NCBI RefSeq assembly: GCF_004363955.1
Contig: NZ_SNZR01000011.1
Location: 744,001-808,000 of the forward strand
Direction: 5' to 3'
Length of the DNA: 64,000 nucleotides
From: Enterovirga rhinocerotis
GTDB taxonomy: Bacteria; Pseudomonadota; Alphaproteobacteria; Rhizobiales; Beijerinckiaceae
Part shown: positions 55,256-63,780 of the stretch, in pieces
Numbering within the stretch: the stretch's first letter is position 1
How the letters are laid out: every line of letters begins with the position of its first letter
Translations under genes and position numbers: made by a program
Notes under the pieces: model-generated
Told to the model about the DNA's origin: nothing
Seen by the model: only the letters and a program-made list of their open reading frames with translations
Databases searched by the model: none

Positions 55256-57482
55256 GCTGCGCGCTCGGCGCATCCCGGTCGTTGGCGGCCGGCTGCAGCT
55301 TGGGCAGGTGCACCATGGCGATGGTGCCGATCCCGGGCTCCGAGCGCAGCTTCAGCGTGCCGTCGTGCATGTCGACCAGGGCCTGGGCGATGGACAGACC
55401 GAGCCCCGCGCCGCCGCCGTTGCGGCAATATTCCGATTCGACCTGTTCGAAGGGACGGCCGAGGCGGGGCAGGATGTCCGACGGGATGCCGATCCCCCGA
55501 TCCTCGACGAAGATGTTGATTCGCTCGCCGGCGGTCCGGAGGCGGATGCGGACGCAGGCATCGATCCCGGAGAACGTCACGGCGTTGCGGAGCAGCTGAA
55601 CGAGGACCTCGCGCAGGCCCTGGGCGTCGGCCTGGATGAGGATCGGGCCGAGCGTGTCGATCTCGATCGTGATCCGGCGCGCGGCGGCGTCCTCGCGGAT
55701 GGCTTCGATGGCGTCGCCGACCACGTCGTCGAGCAGCATCACCTCCGGCGAGAGCGCGAACTGGCCCTTCTCGATGCGGGTCATCTGGAGGATGCCGTCG
55801 ATCACCTGGAGCAGCTTCAGCCCGCTCGCGTGGATGTCGTTCGTGTAGCTGACATAGCGCGTGTCGATGGGCCCGAGCAGTTGCTGGCGCATGACGTCGG
55901 AGAACCCGATGATCGCCGTGAGCGGCGTCCGCAATTCGTGGCTCATGCGGGAGAGGAACTGCGTCTTTGCGAGGTTCGCCTCGTAGTTCCGCTCGGCTGC
56001 GGCCGCGTAGCATTGCGCCGCCGTTTCCGCCCGCCGCACCGAGCCTTGGAGGTGCCGTTCCCGCTCTCGCAGCCGGGCTTCCTTGCGCTTGTGCTCGCTG
56101 ACGTCGATCCCGACCGAGACGACGCCGCCGTCGCGGGTGCGCTGCTCGCTGACATGGACCCAGCGGCCGTCGGGAAGCTGACGCTCCACCGTGCGCCCGC
56201 CCGTGCTTCCGGACAGGTCGAGCGGGAGGAGATCGCCGGCCATCGCCGGCCGGCCGGCCGTCATGATCTGACGCGCCGGGGTGCCGGGCAGCGCCAGATG
56301 CGCCGGAATGCCGTGAAGCTTGAGGAACCGCGTGTTGCACAGGATGAGGCGTTCCTCCGCATCCCAGAGCACGAAGGCCTCCGAGATCGCCTCGACCGCG
56401 TCGCGCAGCCGGCGATCGTCCTTGGCGCGCCGCTCGGCGGCCTGCCGATCCGCGCTCACATCGGCGGCGAGCCCGACGATGTGGCGGGAGCCGTCGATCG
56501 GGTCGATCACGACCTCGCCCTTGATGCGAAGCCAGAGCCAGTCGCCTCCGGCGGTGCGCACCCGGAGCTCCCGGTCGAGCGCCGCGGCCGTGGAGAGCGC
56601 GTCGGCGAGCATCCGCATCCCGCCGTCTTCGGGATGCAGCAGGGCCGTGATCTCGCCGACCGACAGATGGTCGCCGCGCGGCTCGTAGCCGAGCAGCTCA
56701 TACATCGAACTCGACCAGAACACGCGGTTGCGGGTGGTGTCCCAATCCCACAGGCCGCAGCGGCCATGCGCGAGGGAGGTGTCGAATTGCCGTGCGATGC
56801 GCCGCCGGTCGCGCTTGGCGTTCAGCGCGCGGCGGCGATAGCGCAGGCATCCGGCGGTGAGGCCGGCGAGCGCCGTCGCGCAGGCGAAGGCGAAGGCCTC
56901 GCTTGCATAGGGCGGATAGGAGCGCTCGGCGGAGACAGCGGAGCGCGGCTGGACGACCGCGACATATCCCGAGGTCAGGCTTCGGAATGCCGCGAGGACG
57001 GGCGTGCCGTCCCGAAGGGTGGTGCGGATGACCGAGCCGCTGGTGCCGGTGGGCTCGGTGTCCTCCGAGCCGAGCAGGTCGGCGAGACGGGTTGGGCTAT
57101 CCGCCGAGACGGCCGTCGACGCGGTGATGAACCCGCTTCGGTCCGAGAGGTAGACGACCCGACGATCCGCGAAGGCGAGTGCCGGCAGCCGGCTGCGGAT
57201 CGCAGCCAGGTGCTCGGTCGTCGGCTGCCCGCTACCGGCCGCCAGCTGGGCCTCGTAGGCGACCGCGATGGCGACGAAGTCCAGCCGATCGGCGGAGCGG
57301 ACCGATGCGGCCTCTCCCATCCGTTGCGGCCAGTGCTGCAAGGCCATGGCTGTGATGATGCCGAGGGCCATCGCGATCGAAAGGCCGCAGGCCGTCCGGG
57401 AGCGCATGACCCGCGTAAGACGTGGGTACTTTGAAGACAATATTCCTAGGCGCGCGGCGGCGCCGAAGGCGGCCACTCCCAT
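55227..57482 (-). CDS. PAS-domain sensor histidine kinase
   Basis: A 751-residue membrane kinase. TM1 (about 31-48) and TM2 (about 200-220) enclose a periplasmic sensor. Two PAS domains follow (CGLWDWDTTRNRVFWSSSMYELLGYEP with a PAC region, and AFVLWDAEERLILCNTRFLKLHG), then a coiled segment, HisKA with FLSRMSHELRTPLTAIIGFSDVM, and an ATPase domain (LLRNAVTFS, EDRGIGIP, GGGAGLGLSIAQALVDMHDG). It resembles the PleC/PdhS style of alphaproteobacterial kinases. No receiver domain is attached and no regulator is adjacent. ATG 57482 has a GAGGGGG site. It runs tail to tail into glnE with a 29-base overlap. Confidence 0.88.
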   Translation of the reverse strand: MGVAAFGAAARLGILSSKYPRLTRVMRSRTACGLSIAMALGIITAMALQHWPQRMGEAASVRSADRLDFVAIAVAYEAQLAAGSGQPTTEHLAAIRSRLPALAFADRRVVYLSDRSGFITASTAVSADSPTRLADLLGSEDTEPTGTSGSVIRTTLRDGTPVLAAFRSLTSGYVAVVQPRSAVSAERSYPPYASEAFAFACATALAGLTAGCLRYRRRALNAKRDRRRIARQFDTSLAHGRCGLWDWDTTRNRVFWSSSMYELLGYEPRGDHLSVGEITALLHPEDGGMRMLADALSTAAALDRELRVRTAGGDWLWLRIKGEVVIDPIDGSRHIVGLAADVSADRQAAERRAKDDRRLRDAVEAISEAFVLWDAEERLILCNTRFLKLHGIPAHLALPGTPARQIMTAGRPAMAGDLLPLDLSGSTGGRTVERQLPDGRWVHVSEQRTRDGGVVSVGIDVSEHKRKEARLRERERHLQGSVRRAETAAQCYAAAAERNYEANLAKTQFLSRMSHELRTPLTAIIGFSDVMRQQLLGPIDTRYVSYTNDIHASGLKLLQVIDGILQMTRIEKGQFALSPEVMLLDDVVGDAIEAIREDAAARRITIEIDTLGPILIQADAQGLREVLVQLLRNAVTFSGIDACVRIRLRTAGERINIFVEDRGIGIPSDILPRLGRPFEQVESEYCRNGGGAGLGLSIAQALVDMHDGTLKLRSEPGIGTIAMVHLPKLQPAANDRDAPSAQLNLSLIAAE

Positions 57483-57608
57483 GCGCGAGCCCCCTCGCAA
57501 GATCCAGATCGTCCGTCGAAGATGTGCCGCATCTCGCCGAATCGGGACCAATAGAATCGCGGCTCGCTGATTTGTCCAGCCGTTGATTTTCGGTGTGCCG
57601 GCCGCGCG

Positions 57609-57635
57609 CGGACAGAACAGCGCGCGTTCTGTCCG
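57609..57635 (-). terminator. Perfect hairpin between pepN and the PAS kinase gene
   Basis: A 10-bp perfect stem CGGACAGAAC/GTTCTGTCCG with a 7-base loop lies in the 212-base gap, 60 bases past the pepN stop. It may end pepN transcription or act as an operator for the downstream kinase gene; no T-run is present. Confidence 0.45.
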
Positions 57636-57694
57636 GCGCTCCGAAGAGGGAATGCTCCGCTTTTGTTCTCGTTATGACCTGTTTTGTTTCAGGC

Positions 57695-60343
57695 TCAGGC
57701 TTCGCTCAGCGAACGCGCGACGATGTCGGACACATCGGGCGAGAGGTTCTGTTCGCGGGCGATGCGCTTCAACTGGCTTTCGGCGTTCGCCCGCCGCCCC
57801 GGCTCTACGGTCCGCCAGGTCGAGAAGGCCGTCAGCAGCCGCGCGGCCACCTGCGGATTGGATCCGTTCAGCATCAGCACGATGTCGGCCAGGAAGGCGT
57901 AGCCGGCGCCGTCTGCGCGGTGAAACTGCGTCGGATTGGCGAGGGCGAGGCTGCCGACGAGGGCGCGAACCCGGTTCGGGTTCGTGAAGGAGAAGGCCGG
58001 ATGGGAGGTGAGCCCATGGATGCGATCGAGCGTGCCAGGCTCCGGGATCGCAGCCTGGATGCCGAACCACTTGTCGAGCACCAATGGCTCGCCGGCGAAG
58101 TCCTCGGCAAAGCGGGCGAGTGCCCGCTCTCGCGTGTCGCCCGGGATCCGCGAGAGCACCGCGAGCGCAGCCAGCCGGTCCGTCATGTTGCCCGCCGCCG
58201 CCAATTGCCTGTCGGCCTCGCGCTCCCCGAAGGCCGGATCGGCCGATGCGAGGAGGTCCAGCGCGACGTTGCGGAGGGCGCGCCGTCCGGCGCTCGCGGC
58301 GTCGGGCGAATAGGCGCCGTCCGGCTCGGTCGCGGCGCGGATGGCCGCGAGGTCGGCGGCAAGGACAGTGCCGATCGTGCCTCGCGCGGCGAGCCAGGCT
58401 CGGTGCACGGCATCCGGGTCGACGTCGCTGCCGATCTCCTGCGCGATCTCGGTCTCGCTCGGAAGGCTGAGGAGGAGCGCGGCGAAGGCCGGATCGCGCT
58501 CGCTCTCGACCACGAGGACCCGGCCGAGCGCCAAAGCAAGCCGGAGCAAGGACGCCTCAACGGGCGTCCCGCTCTCGCTCGTCGCCTGCCCGACGAGGAG
58601 GCGCATCGCCACCATCTGGGCGGCCTGCCAGCGATTGAAGGGATCGCTGTCGTGTTCGAGAAGGGCGAGCAGGTCGTCGTCGCCGAGATCGAGGCGCAGC
58701 TTCACGGGAGCGGAGAAGCCGCGGAACAGGGACGGAACCGGGCGTTCCCGCACGTTCTCGAAGATGAGGCTCGCCCGTGAGCCGGCCATGACGTGAACGC
58801 CGTCCGGCCGCAGATCGGCGCAGTCGGCCGCGATTGCGGCCCCGGTCGGCGAGACGAGGCCGAGCGCGACGGGGAGGACGAGCGGGCCTTTCTCCGCCTG
58901 TCCGGGCGTCGGAGGCGTCTCCTGCGTCAGGTCGATGCGATAGCGCGCCTGCGCGGGATCGTATTCCGTCCGCACCGTGACCACGGGCGTGCCCGACTGG
59001 ACGTACCAGCGCGCGAAGTCGGAGAGGTCGCGCCCCGACACAGCTGCGAAGGCATCGAGGAAATCCTCCACCGTTGCCGCCGTGCCGTCGCAGGTCTCGA
59101 AGAAGCGCGTCATGCCGGCTGCGAAATCGGCCTCGCCGAGCAGCGTCTTCAGCATGCGCACGATCTCGGCGCCCTTCTCATAGACGGTCGCCGTGTAGAA
59201 GTTGTTGATCTCCCGAAACTGATTGGGACGGACGGGATGGGCGAGCGGGCCGGCATCCTCCGTGAACTGGCGCGCCCGGAGCGTGCGCACCTCGCCGATG
59301 CGATGCACGGCACGCGAGCGCTGGTCGGAGGAGAATTCCTGGTCGCGGAAGACGGTCAGCCCTTCCTTGAGACAGAGCTGGAACCAGTCCCGGCAGGTGA
59401 TGCGGTTGCCGGTCCAGTTGTGAAAATATTCGTGCGCGATCACCGCCTCGATATTGGCGTAGTCGCTATCGGTCGCGGTCTCGGGGCTCGCGAGAACGTA
59501 TTTGTCGTTGAAGATGTTGAGGCCCTTGTTCTCCATCGCCCCCATGTTGAAGTCGGACACGGCGACGACGTTGAACACGTCGAGATCGTATTCCCGAGCG
59601 AAGACCTCCTCGTCCCAGCGCATCGAGCGTTCGAGCGCATCGAGCGCATATTCGGCGCGCGGCTCCTTGCCGGGCTCGACATGGACCGCGATCTCGACCG
59701 GCCGCCCGCTCATGGTGGTGAAGGGTTTCGAGACCTTTCCGAGCCGGCCGCCGACCACGGCGAAGAGATAGCCGGGCTTCGGGAAGGGGTCGTGCCAGAT
59801 CGCGAAATGGCGGCCGGTTCCCGGGATGGCTCCCGCCTCGCCGGGGTTGCCGTTGCCGAGCAATGTCGGCGCCTCGCTCTCGTCGGCTTCGATCCGCGTC
59901 GTGTAGACCGACAGGACGTCCGGCCGGTCGAGCGCGTAGGTGATGCGGCGGAAGCCGTCGGCCTCGCATTGCGTGCAATAGATGCCGCCTGAGCGGTAGA
60001 GCCCCATCAGCTTGGTGTTGGCGGTCGGGTCTACCTCCGTGACGACGCGGAGGCGAAACGGCCGCTGGGGCGGCGCGAGGACCGTCAGCCCCTGCGGCGA
60101 GGCTTCGAAGGCCTCCGCAGGCAGGGGCTGGCCGTCGAGTTCGATGCCGCAGAGCCGCAATTCGTCGCCGTCGAGGACGAGGGGCGCGCCCGGCCGTCCG
60201 GCGGGATTGGGCCGGAACGCGGTCTCGGCGACGATCCGGGTCGCCGTCGGGTGGAGGAGGATGTCGAGATGGATCGTATCGGCGAGATGGTCGCTCGGGC
60301 GGTAATCGTCGAGCCCGATCACGGTCGGGGTATCGGTGCGCAT
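57695..60343 (-). CDS. pepN: Aminopeptidase N
   Basis: An 882-residue M1 metallopeptidase. The exopeptidase motif GAMEN is at residues 268-272, the zinc motif HEYFH at 304-308, and the third ligand Glu327 in LKEGLTVFRD. A C-terminal helical domain completes the fold. It removes N-terminal residues from peptides in the cytoplasm. ATG 60343 begins just before the conserved N-terminal beta domain, with AAGGA upstream. No signal peptide is present. Confidence 0.95.
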   Translation of the reverse strand: MRTDTPTVIGLDDYRPSDHLADTIHLDILLHPTATRIVAETAFRPNPAGRPGAPLVLDGDELRLCGIELDGQPLPAEAFEASPQGLTVLAPPQRPFRLRVVTEVDPTANTKLMGLYRSGGIYCTQCEADGFRRITYALDRPDVLSVYTTRIEADESEAPTLLGNGNPGEAGAIPGTGRHFAIWHDPFPKPGYLFAVVGGRLGKVSKPFTTMSGRPVEIAVHVEPGKEPRAEYALDALERSMRWDEEVFAREYDLDVFNVVAVSDFNMGAMENKGLNIFNDKYVLASPETATDSDYANIEAVIAHEYFHNWTGNRITCRDWFQLCLKEGLTVFRDQEFSSDQRSRAVHRIGEVRTLRARQFTEDAGPLAHPVRPNQFREINNFYTATVYEKGAEIVRMLKTLLGEADFAAGMTRFFETCDGTAATVEDFLDAFAAVSGRDLSDFARWYVQSGTPVVTVRTEYDPAQARYRIDLTQETPPTPGQAEKGPLVLPVALGLVSPTGAAIAADCADLRPDGVHVMAGSRASLIFENVRERPVPSLFRGFSAPVKLRLDLGDDDLLALLEHDSDPFNRWQAAQMVAMRLLVGQATSESGTPVEASLLRLALALGRVLVVESERDPAFAALLLSLPSETEIAQEIGSDVDPDAVHRAWLAARGTIGTVLAADLAAIRAATEPDGAYSPDAASAGRRALRNVALDLLASADPAFGEREADRQLAAAGNMTDRLAALAVLSRIPGDTRERALARFAEDFAGEPLVLDKWFGIQAAIPEPGTLDRIHGLTSHPAFSFTNPNRVRALVGSLALANPTQFHRADGAGYAFLADIVLMLNGSNPQVAARLLTAFSTWRTVEPGRRANAESQLKRIAREQNLSPDVSDIVARSLSEA

Positions 60344-60445
60344 GGTGTGGCTGTCCTTCGGCGCCGATCCTAGGGGAGGGGGCTCCTCGGGGCCATAGCG
60401 CCCGGGTTCCATCCGCCCGGCGCCGGGCCATCCGGACAACGCGAA

Positions 60446-60469
60446 GCCTCCGGGATCGCTCCCGGAGGC
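60446..60469 (-). terminator. Hairpin downstream of the small exported protein gene
   Basis: A perfect 10-bp stem GCCTCCGGGA/TCCCGGAGGC with loop TCGC lies 25 bases past the stop of the 105-residue gene. On that strand it is followed by TTCGCGTTG. It is a likely terminator. Confidence 0.6.
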
Positions 60470-60494
60470 CCGTCAATTCGGCGCGTGGGTCTCG

Positions 60495-60812
60495 TCAGCG
60501 GCAGACGCGGCGATAGACGAGGTCGCCGTAATAGTTCACCCGGCGCACCGTGTAGCAGCGCGGTCCGTAATAGGCCGGCCGGTAATAGACGGGCCGGTAG
60601 GCGGGGTAATAGCCGTAGGGCCGATAGCCGTAGGCCGGCCGGGAGGAGGCGATCATGCCACCGACCAGCGCGCCGCCCAGCACGCCCGCGGCGACCCAGC
60701 CGCCACCGTGCCGGAAGCCTCGCGCCTCGGCACTTCCGGTCGAGACGGCCATGGTGGTCGCGACGGCGAGAGCACCGATGGCAGCGACAGCGGTCTTCTT
60801 GAAGCGGGTCAT
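60495..60812 (-). CDS. Small exported Tyr/Gly/Arg-rich protein
   Basis: A 105-residue protein with a signal peptide (1-30, TGSAEA), a glycine-rich hydrophobic segment (GGGWVAAGVLGGALVGGMIAS), then a Tyr/Pro-rich stretch (GYRPYGYYPAYRPVYYRP) and a short C-terminal cysteine pair (RCYTVRR...YRRVC). Such proteins are common small surface or glycine-zipper-like hypotheticals in this order. The ATG at 60812 has GAGGA eight bases upstream. The function is unknown. Confidence 0.7.
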   Translation of the reverse strand: MTRFKKTAVAAIGALAVATTMAVSTGSAEARGFRHGGGWVAAGVLGGALVGGMIASSRPAYGYRPYGYYPAYRPVYYRPAYYGPRCYTVRRVNYYGDLVYRRVCR

Positions 60813-60889
60813 CGTCTGATCCTCGAAGCTGGTCGGCGGCGAGGAGTTCGCCGTCCTTGCACGTGGGTCGCGCAGGATGCGTGGGAGGT

Positions 60890-62341
60890 TCACGCGGTTC
60901 GCAATTTTTTTCGGATCTCCTCTGCGGGCTCCGGCGGATGCCGATCGAGATCGCGGACGAAGCGGAGGGCTGCGTCCCGCAGAACCTCCGGCGGATAGCC
61001 CGAGAAACCGATGACCAGCCCGCGCTGCGGTGGCGGGGACAGATGCATGGCGGACAGCGCCCTGCTGCCGAGCCCGCAGGCGGCGGCTCGCGCGACGAGA
61101 GCCGTGTCGGATCGTCCGTCCGCGAGCCCGGCGATCAGGTGCAGGCCCTGATCGGGAGGGGTGACAGACAGGTGGGGCGATCTCGACAGGCCGTCGACCA
61201 GCGCGTCGCGGGCGCTTTCGGCGAGACGCCGCGCGCGCCGCAGATGGGCGGCGAAATGCCCCTCGCGGACGAGGTCGGCGAGCGCGGCTTCGGCGAAGGC
61301 CGGCGGCTGGCGGTCCGATCTCGCGCGCAGCCGGAGGACGGGTTCGATCAAGGCTTCGGGCAGGACCGCGTAGCCGAGCCGGATGCCCGGAAACAGCACC
61401 TTGGAGAAGGTGCCGAGGTAAATGACGCGTCCGGAGCCGTCGATGCCCTGGAGCGAGGTCAGGGGCGAGCCGGCGTAGCGGAACTCGCTGTCGTAATCGT
61501 CCTCCATGATCCACGAGCCGTGCCGCCTCGCCCAGTCGATCAGGGCGAGGCGACGCCGCATCGTCATCGTCACGCCGAGCGGGAACTGGTGCGAGGGCGT
61601 GACGTAGACGGCTCGGGCGTCCGGCATCGCCGCTTCGCCCAGGGCCGCGTCGAGCCCCTCCTTGTCCACCGGCACGCCGACCAGCCGCATTCCGGCGCCC
61701 TCGAAGGCGGCGCGCGCCATCGGGTAGCCGGGATCCTCGACCCAGACCGGGTCTCCCGGGGCGAGGGCGGTCCGGATGACGAGGTCGAGCCCGTGCTGGG
61801 TGCCCGTCGTGATCAGGATTTCGTCCGCGTCGCAGCGCACGCCCCGCGCCGATCGCAGATAGGAGGCGACGGCTTCGCGAAGCCCCACGCCGCCGCGAGG
61901 ATCGCCGTAGCCGAAGAGGTCGGGCGCAGGCCTCGCTAGGTGGCGGGAGAGGAGGAGGCGGAAGGTCCTGAGCGTGCGCGTGTCGGCCGTCGCGATCCCG
62001 AGCGTGCCGGGCGGCGGCGGATCGGCGCTGGGTGAGGACCCCGTCTTGCGCGGGCGCGGGGTCAGATGCGGGACCGCTCCGGCCACGAACGTGCCGGCTC
62101 CGATCCGCGCTTCGGCGAAGCCGTCGGCGATCAGCATCTCGAAGGCCGCGACGGCGGCCGCGCGCGAGAGGCCGAGGCGCGCGGCGAGATCGCGCGTCGT
62201 CGGCAACTTGGCACCCGGCGGCAGCGTTCCGGCCTCGATCAGCCGTCGGACCGCTTCGTAGAGAGCCGCCGCGCGCGGGCCGCTCTGTGGAAGGACGGGG
62301 ATCAGGGCCGACCAATCGGCTGGATTGGTCTTCGATTTCAT
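60890..62341 (-). CDS. MocR/PdxR-family transcriptional regulator
   Basis: A 483-residue fusion of a GntR-type winged helix (about 25-85, GAKLPTTRDLAARLGLSRAAAVAAFEML) and an aminotransferase-like domain. The PLP lysine is in LGTFSKVLFPGIRLGY, with DDYDSEFRY and TPSHQFPLGVTM as cofactor segments. MocR proteins sense PLP or amino compounds and often regulate a divergent gene. Here the divergent gene encodes a pyridoxamine-phosphate-oxidase-like protein. ATG 62341 is chosen; an in-frame TTG at 62368 would place the operator within the gene. Confidence 0.88.
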   Translation of the reverse strand: MKSKTNPADWSALIPVLPQSGPRAAALYEAVRRLIEAGTLPPGAKLPTTRDLAARLGLSRAAAVAAFEMLIADGFAEARIGAGTFVAGAVPHLTPRPRKTGSSPSADPPPPGTLGIATADTRTLRTFRLLLSRHLARPAPDLFGYGDPRGGVGLREAVASYLRSARGVRCDADEILITTGTQHGLDLVIRTALAPGDPVWVEDPGYPMARAAFEGAGMRLVGVPVDKEGLDAALGEAAMPDARAVYVTPSHQFPLGVTMTMRRRLALIDWARRHGSWIMEDDYDSEFRYAGSPLTSLQGIDGSGRVIYLGTFSKVLFPGIRLGYAVLPEALIEPVLRLRARSDRQPPAFAEAALADLVREGHFAAHLRRARRLAESARDALVDGLSRSPHLSVTPPDQGLHLIAGLADGRSDTALVARAAACGLGSRALSAMHLSPPPQRGLVIGFSGYPPEVLRDAALRFVRDLDRHPPEPAEEIRKKLRTA

Positions 62342-62363
62342 CGGCTGATTGGACCTATTCCAA
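62311..62363. promoter_or_regulatory. Candidate MocR operator
   Basis: Direct repeats CGGCTG(G)ATTGG occur at 62317-62328 and 62342-62352, about 24-25 bases apart. They overlap two dyads: ACCAATC-5-GATTGGT (62311-62329) and TTGGA-5-TCCAA (62349-62363). Direct repeats near divergent promoters are typical of MocR operators. The first copy lies within the start of the regulator gene, suggesting autoregulation. Confidence 0.5.
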
Positions 62364-62413
62364 GCCAATGTAGTCGCCGATCCTCAGCTCGTCACTTTCC
62401 GAAAGGCTATGCG

Positions 62414-63154
62414 ATGTCAGACGGCGTCGTCGGTTCCGACAGTTTCCCGGTCACGGCGCGCAATCGCGTCAAGCGGATGCACGAGCGCGGTCGCTACGAC
62501 CGGCGCGACGTCTATGCGATCGTCGATGCCGGCTTCCTGTGCCATGTCGCCTATACGATCGAGGGCCAGCCCTATTGCACGCCGACGATCCATTGGCGGG
62601 ACGGGGACATGCTGTACTGGCACGGCTCATCGGCCAGCCGCATGCTCCGCCATCTGAAGGCGGGGACGCCTGCCTGCCTGACGGTGTCGCATCTCGACGG
62701 GCTCGTCCTGGCGCGATCCGGCTTCAATCATTCGGCCAGTTACCGGGCCGCCATGTGCTTCGGCACCGCTCGACTCGTCGACGATCCGGCGGAGAAGGCC
62801 GCCGCTGTCGACGCTCTGATCGACCGCTACTATCCGGGTCGTTCGAAGGACCTGCGCGCGATCTCGGCGCAGGAGACGAAGGCGACCACGGTGATCGGCA
62901 TGCGGATCGACGACGCCTCGGCGAAGGTGCGCGCGAAGGGCGTCGCCGACGACGAGGAGGATTATGACCATCCGGTCTGGGCCGGCGTCATCCCCGTCCG
63001 GACCGTCATCGGCGAGGAGGAGCCTTGCCCGCGCCTGCTGCCCGACATGGCAGCGCCGGAGGGCATCGCCGCCTATCGGGCAGGCCGGCGCCTCGACGAA
63101 GCGCTGCTCGAGACGCAGGCGCGATACGAGGGCACCGAGCCGCTCGCCTTCTGA
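62414..63154 (+). CDS. Pyridoxamine 5'-phosphate oxidase family flavin-binding protein
   Basis: A 246-residue split-barrel flavoprotein of the PNPOx-like class. The N-terminal pattern RNRVKRMHERGRYDRRDVYAIVDAGFLCHVAYTIEGQPYCTPT is that of FMN-nucleotide-binding proteins related to but distinct from true PdxH. AAGG precedes the ATG. It is divergent from the MocR regulator, 72 bases between starts, with candidate operators between. A link to B6 vitamers is inferred from that pairing. Confidence 0.85.
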   Translation: MSDGVVGSDSFPVTARNRVKRMHERGRYDRRDVYAIVDAGFLCHVAYTIEGQPYCTPTIHWRDGDMLYWHGSSASRMLRHLKAGTPACLTVSHLDGLVLARSGFNHSASYRAAMCFGTARLVDDPAEKAAAVDALIDRYYPGRSKDLRAISAQETKATTVIGMRIDDASAKVRAKGVADDEEDYDHPVWAGVIPVRTVIGEEEPCPRLLPDMAAPEGIAAYRAGRRLDEALLETQARYEGTEPLAF

Positions 63155-63158
63155 CGCC

Positions 63159-63686
63159 TCAGCTCAGCTTTTCCGCGATCCCGGCGAGGATCGGGTCGCT
63201 GACGCCGAGCTCGATCAGCCGTGCATGGGTCGAGCGCACATAGTCCGGATTGGCGCCGGACATGCCGACGCCCTGGTGGACGAGGCGGATGAGGTCTTCG
63301 AAGGGCAGCCGCCCCGCATATTGGGCGTGGCGGCGGTCGGCCACATAGGTGACGGCGCGCACGTCGCGGCCGTCGTCGAGGCGGATGCGGACCAGCCGCT
63401 CCAGATACACGGCCGTGGCCTGCTCGCGCTCGCGCAGATAGGCGAGCGTCGCCTCGCGGTGCCCGGCCTCGACGCGGAAGGCGAGGCCGCGGCAGCGCCC
63501 GCCGCGGTCGAGACCGAGGACGAGGCCCGGCGCCTCGGGCGTGCCGCGATGGACATGCGAGAAGATGCAGAGCGAGCGGTGATAGCCGTGCAGGCTCGCG
63601 CGATGCTGCTCGACATGGTCGAAGCCCGGCCGCCACATCAGCGATCCGTAGCCGAAGACCCAAAGATCGCCGCACTCTGCGGTCAT
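63159..63686 (-). CDS. Gamma-glutamylcyclotransferase, ChaC type
   Basis: A 175-residue ChaC-family protein. The substrate-binding motif VFGYGSLMW is at the N-terminus, and GLAFRVE carries the likely catalytic Glu. ChaC enzymes cleave glutathione to 5-oxoproline and Cys-Gly in the cytoplasm. It is convergent with the oxidase-like gene (4-base gap) and divergent from the DUF2125 gene. Confidence 0.88.
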   Translation of the reverse strand: MTAECGDLWVFGYGSLMWRPGFDHVEQHRASLHGYHRSLCIFSHVHRGTPEAPGLVLGLDRGGRCRGLAFRVEAGHREATLAYLREREQATAVYLERLVRIRLDDGRDVRAVTYVADRRHAQYAGRLPFEDLIRLVHQGVGMSGANPDYVRSTHARLIELGVSDPILAGIAEKLS

Positions 63687-63780
63687 CGCGTTCGCCTTGT
63701 GCGGCAGGCCGAACCCGGCCTCGCCATCTCGGGGCCGCGGCGCTACCAGCTTGCGCGACCGAACTCAACAGGAACATGCC

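Noticed and set aside
60813-62315. Long upstream extension of the 105-residue exported protein through the MocR gene
   Set aside because: The extension is Arg/Pro/Ala-rich complement-style sequence; the signal peptide and ribosome binding site place the true start at 60812.
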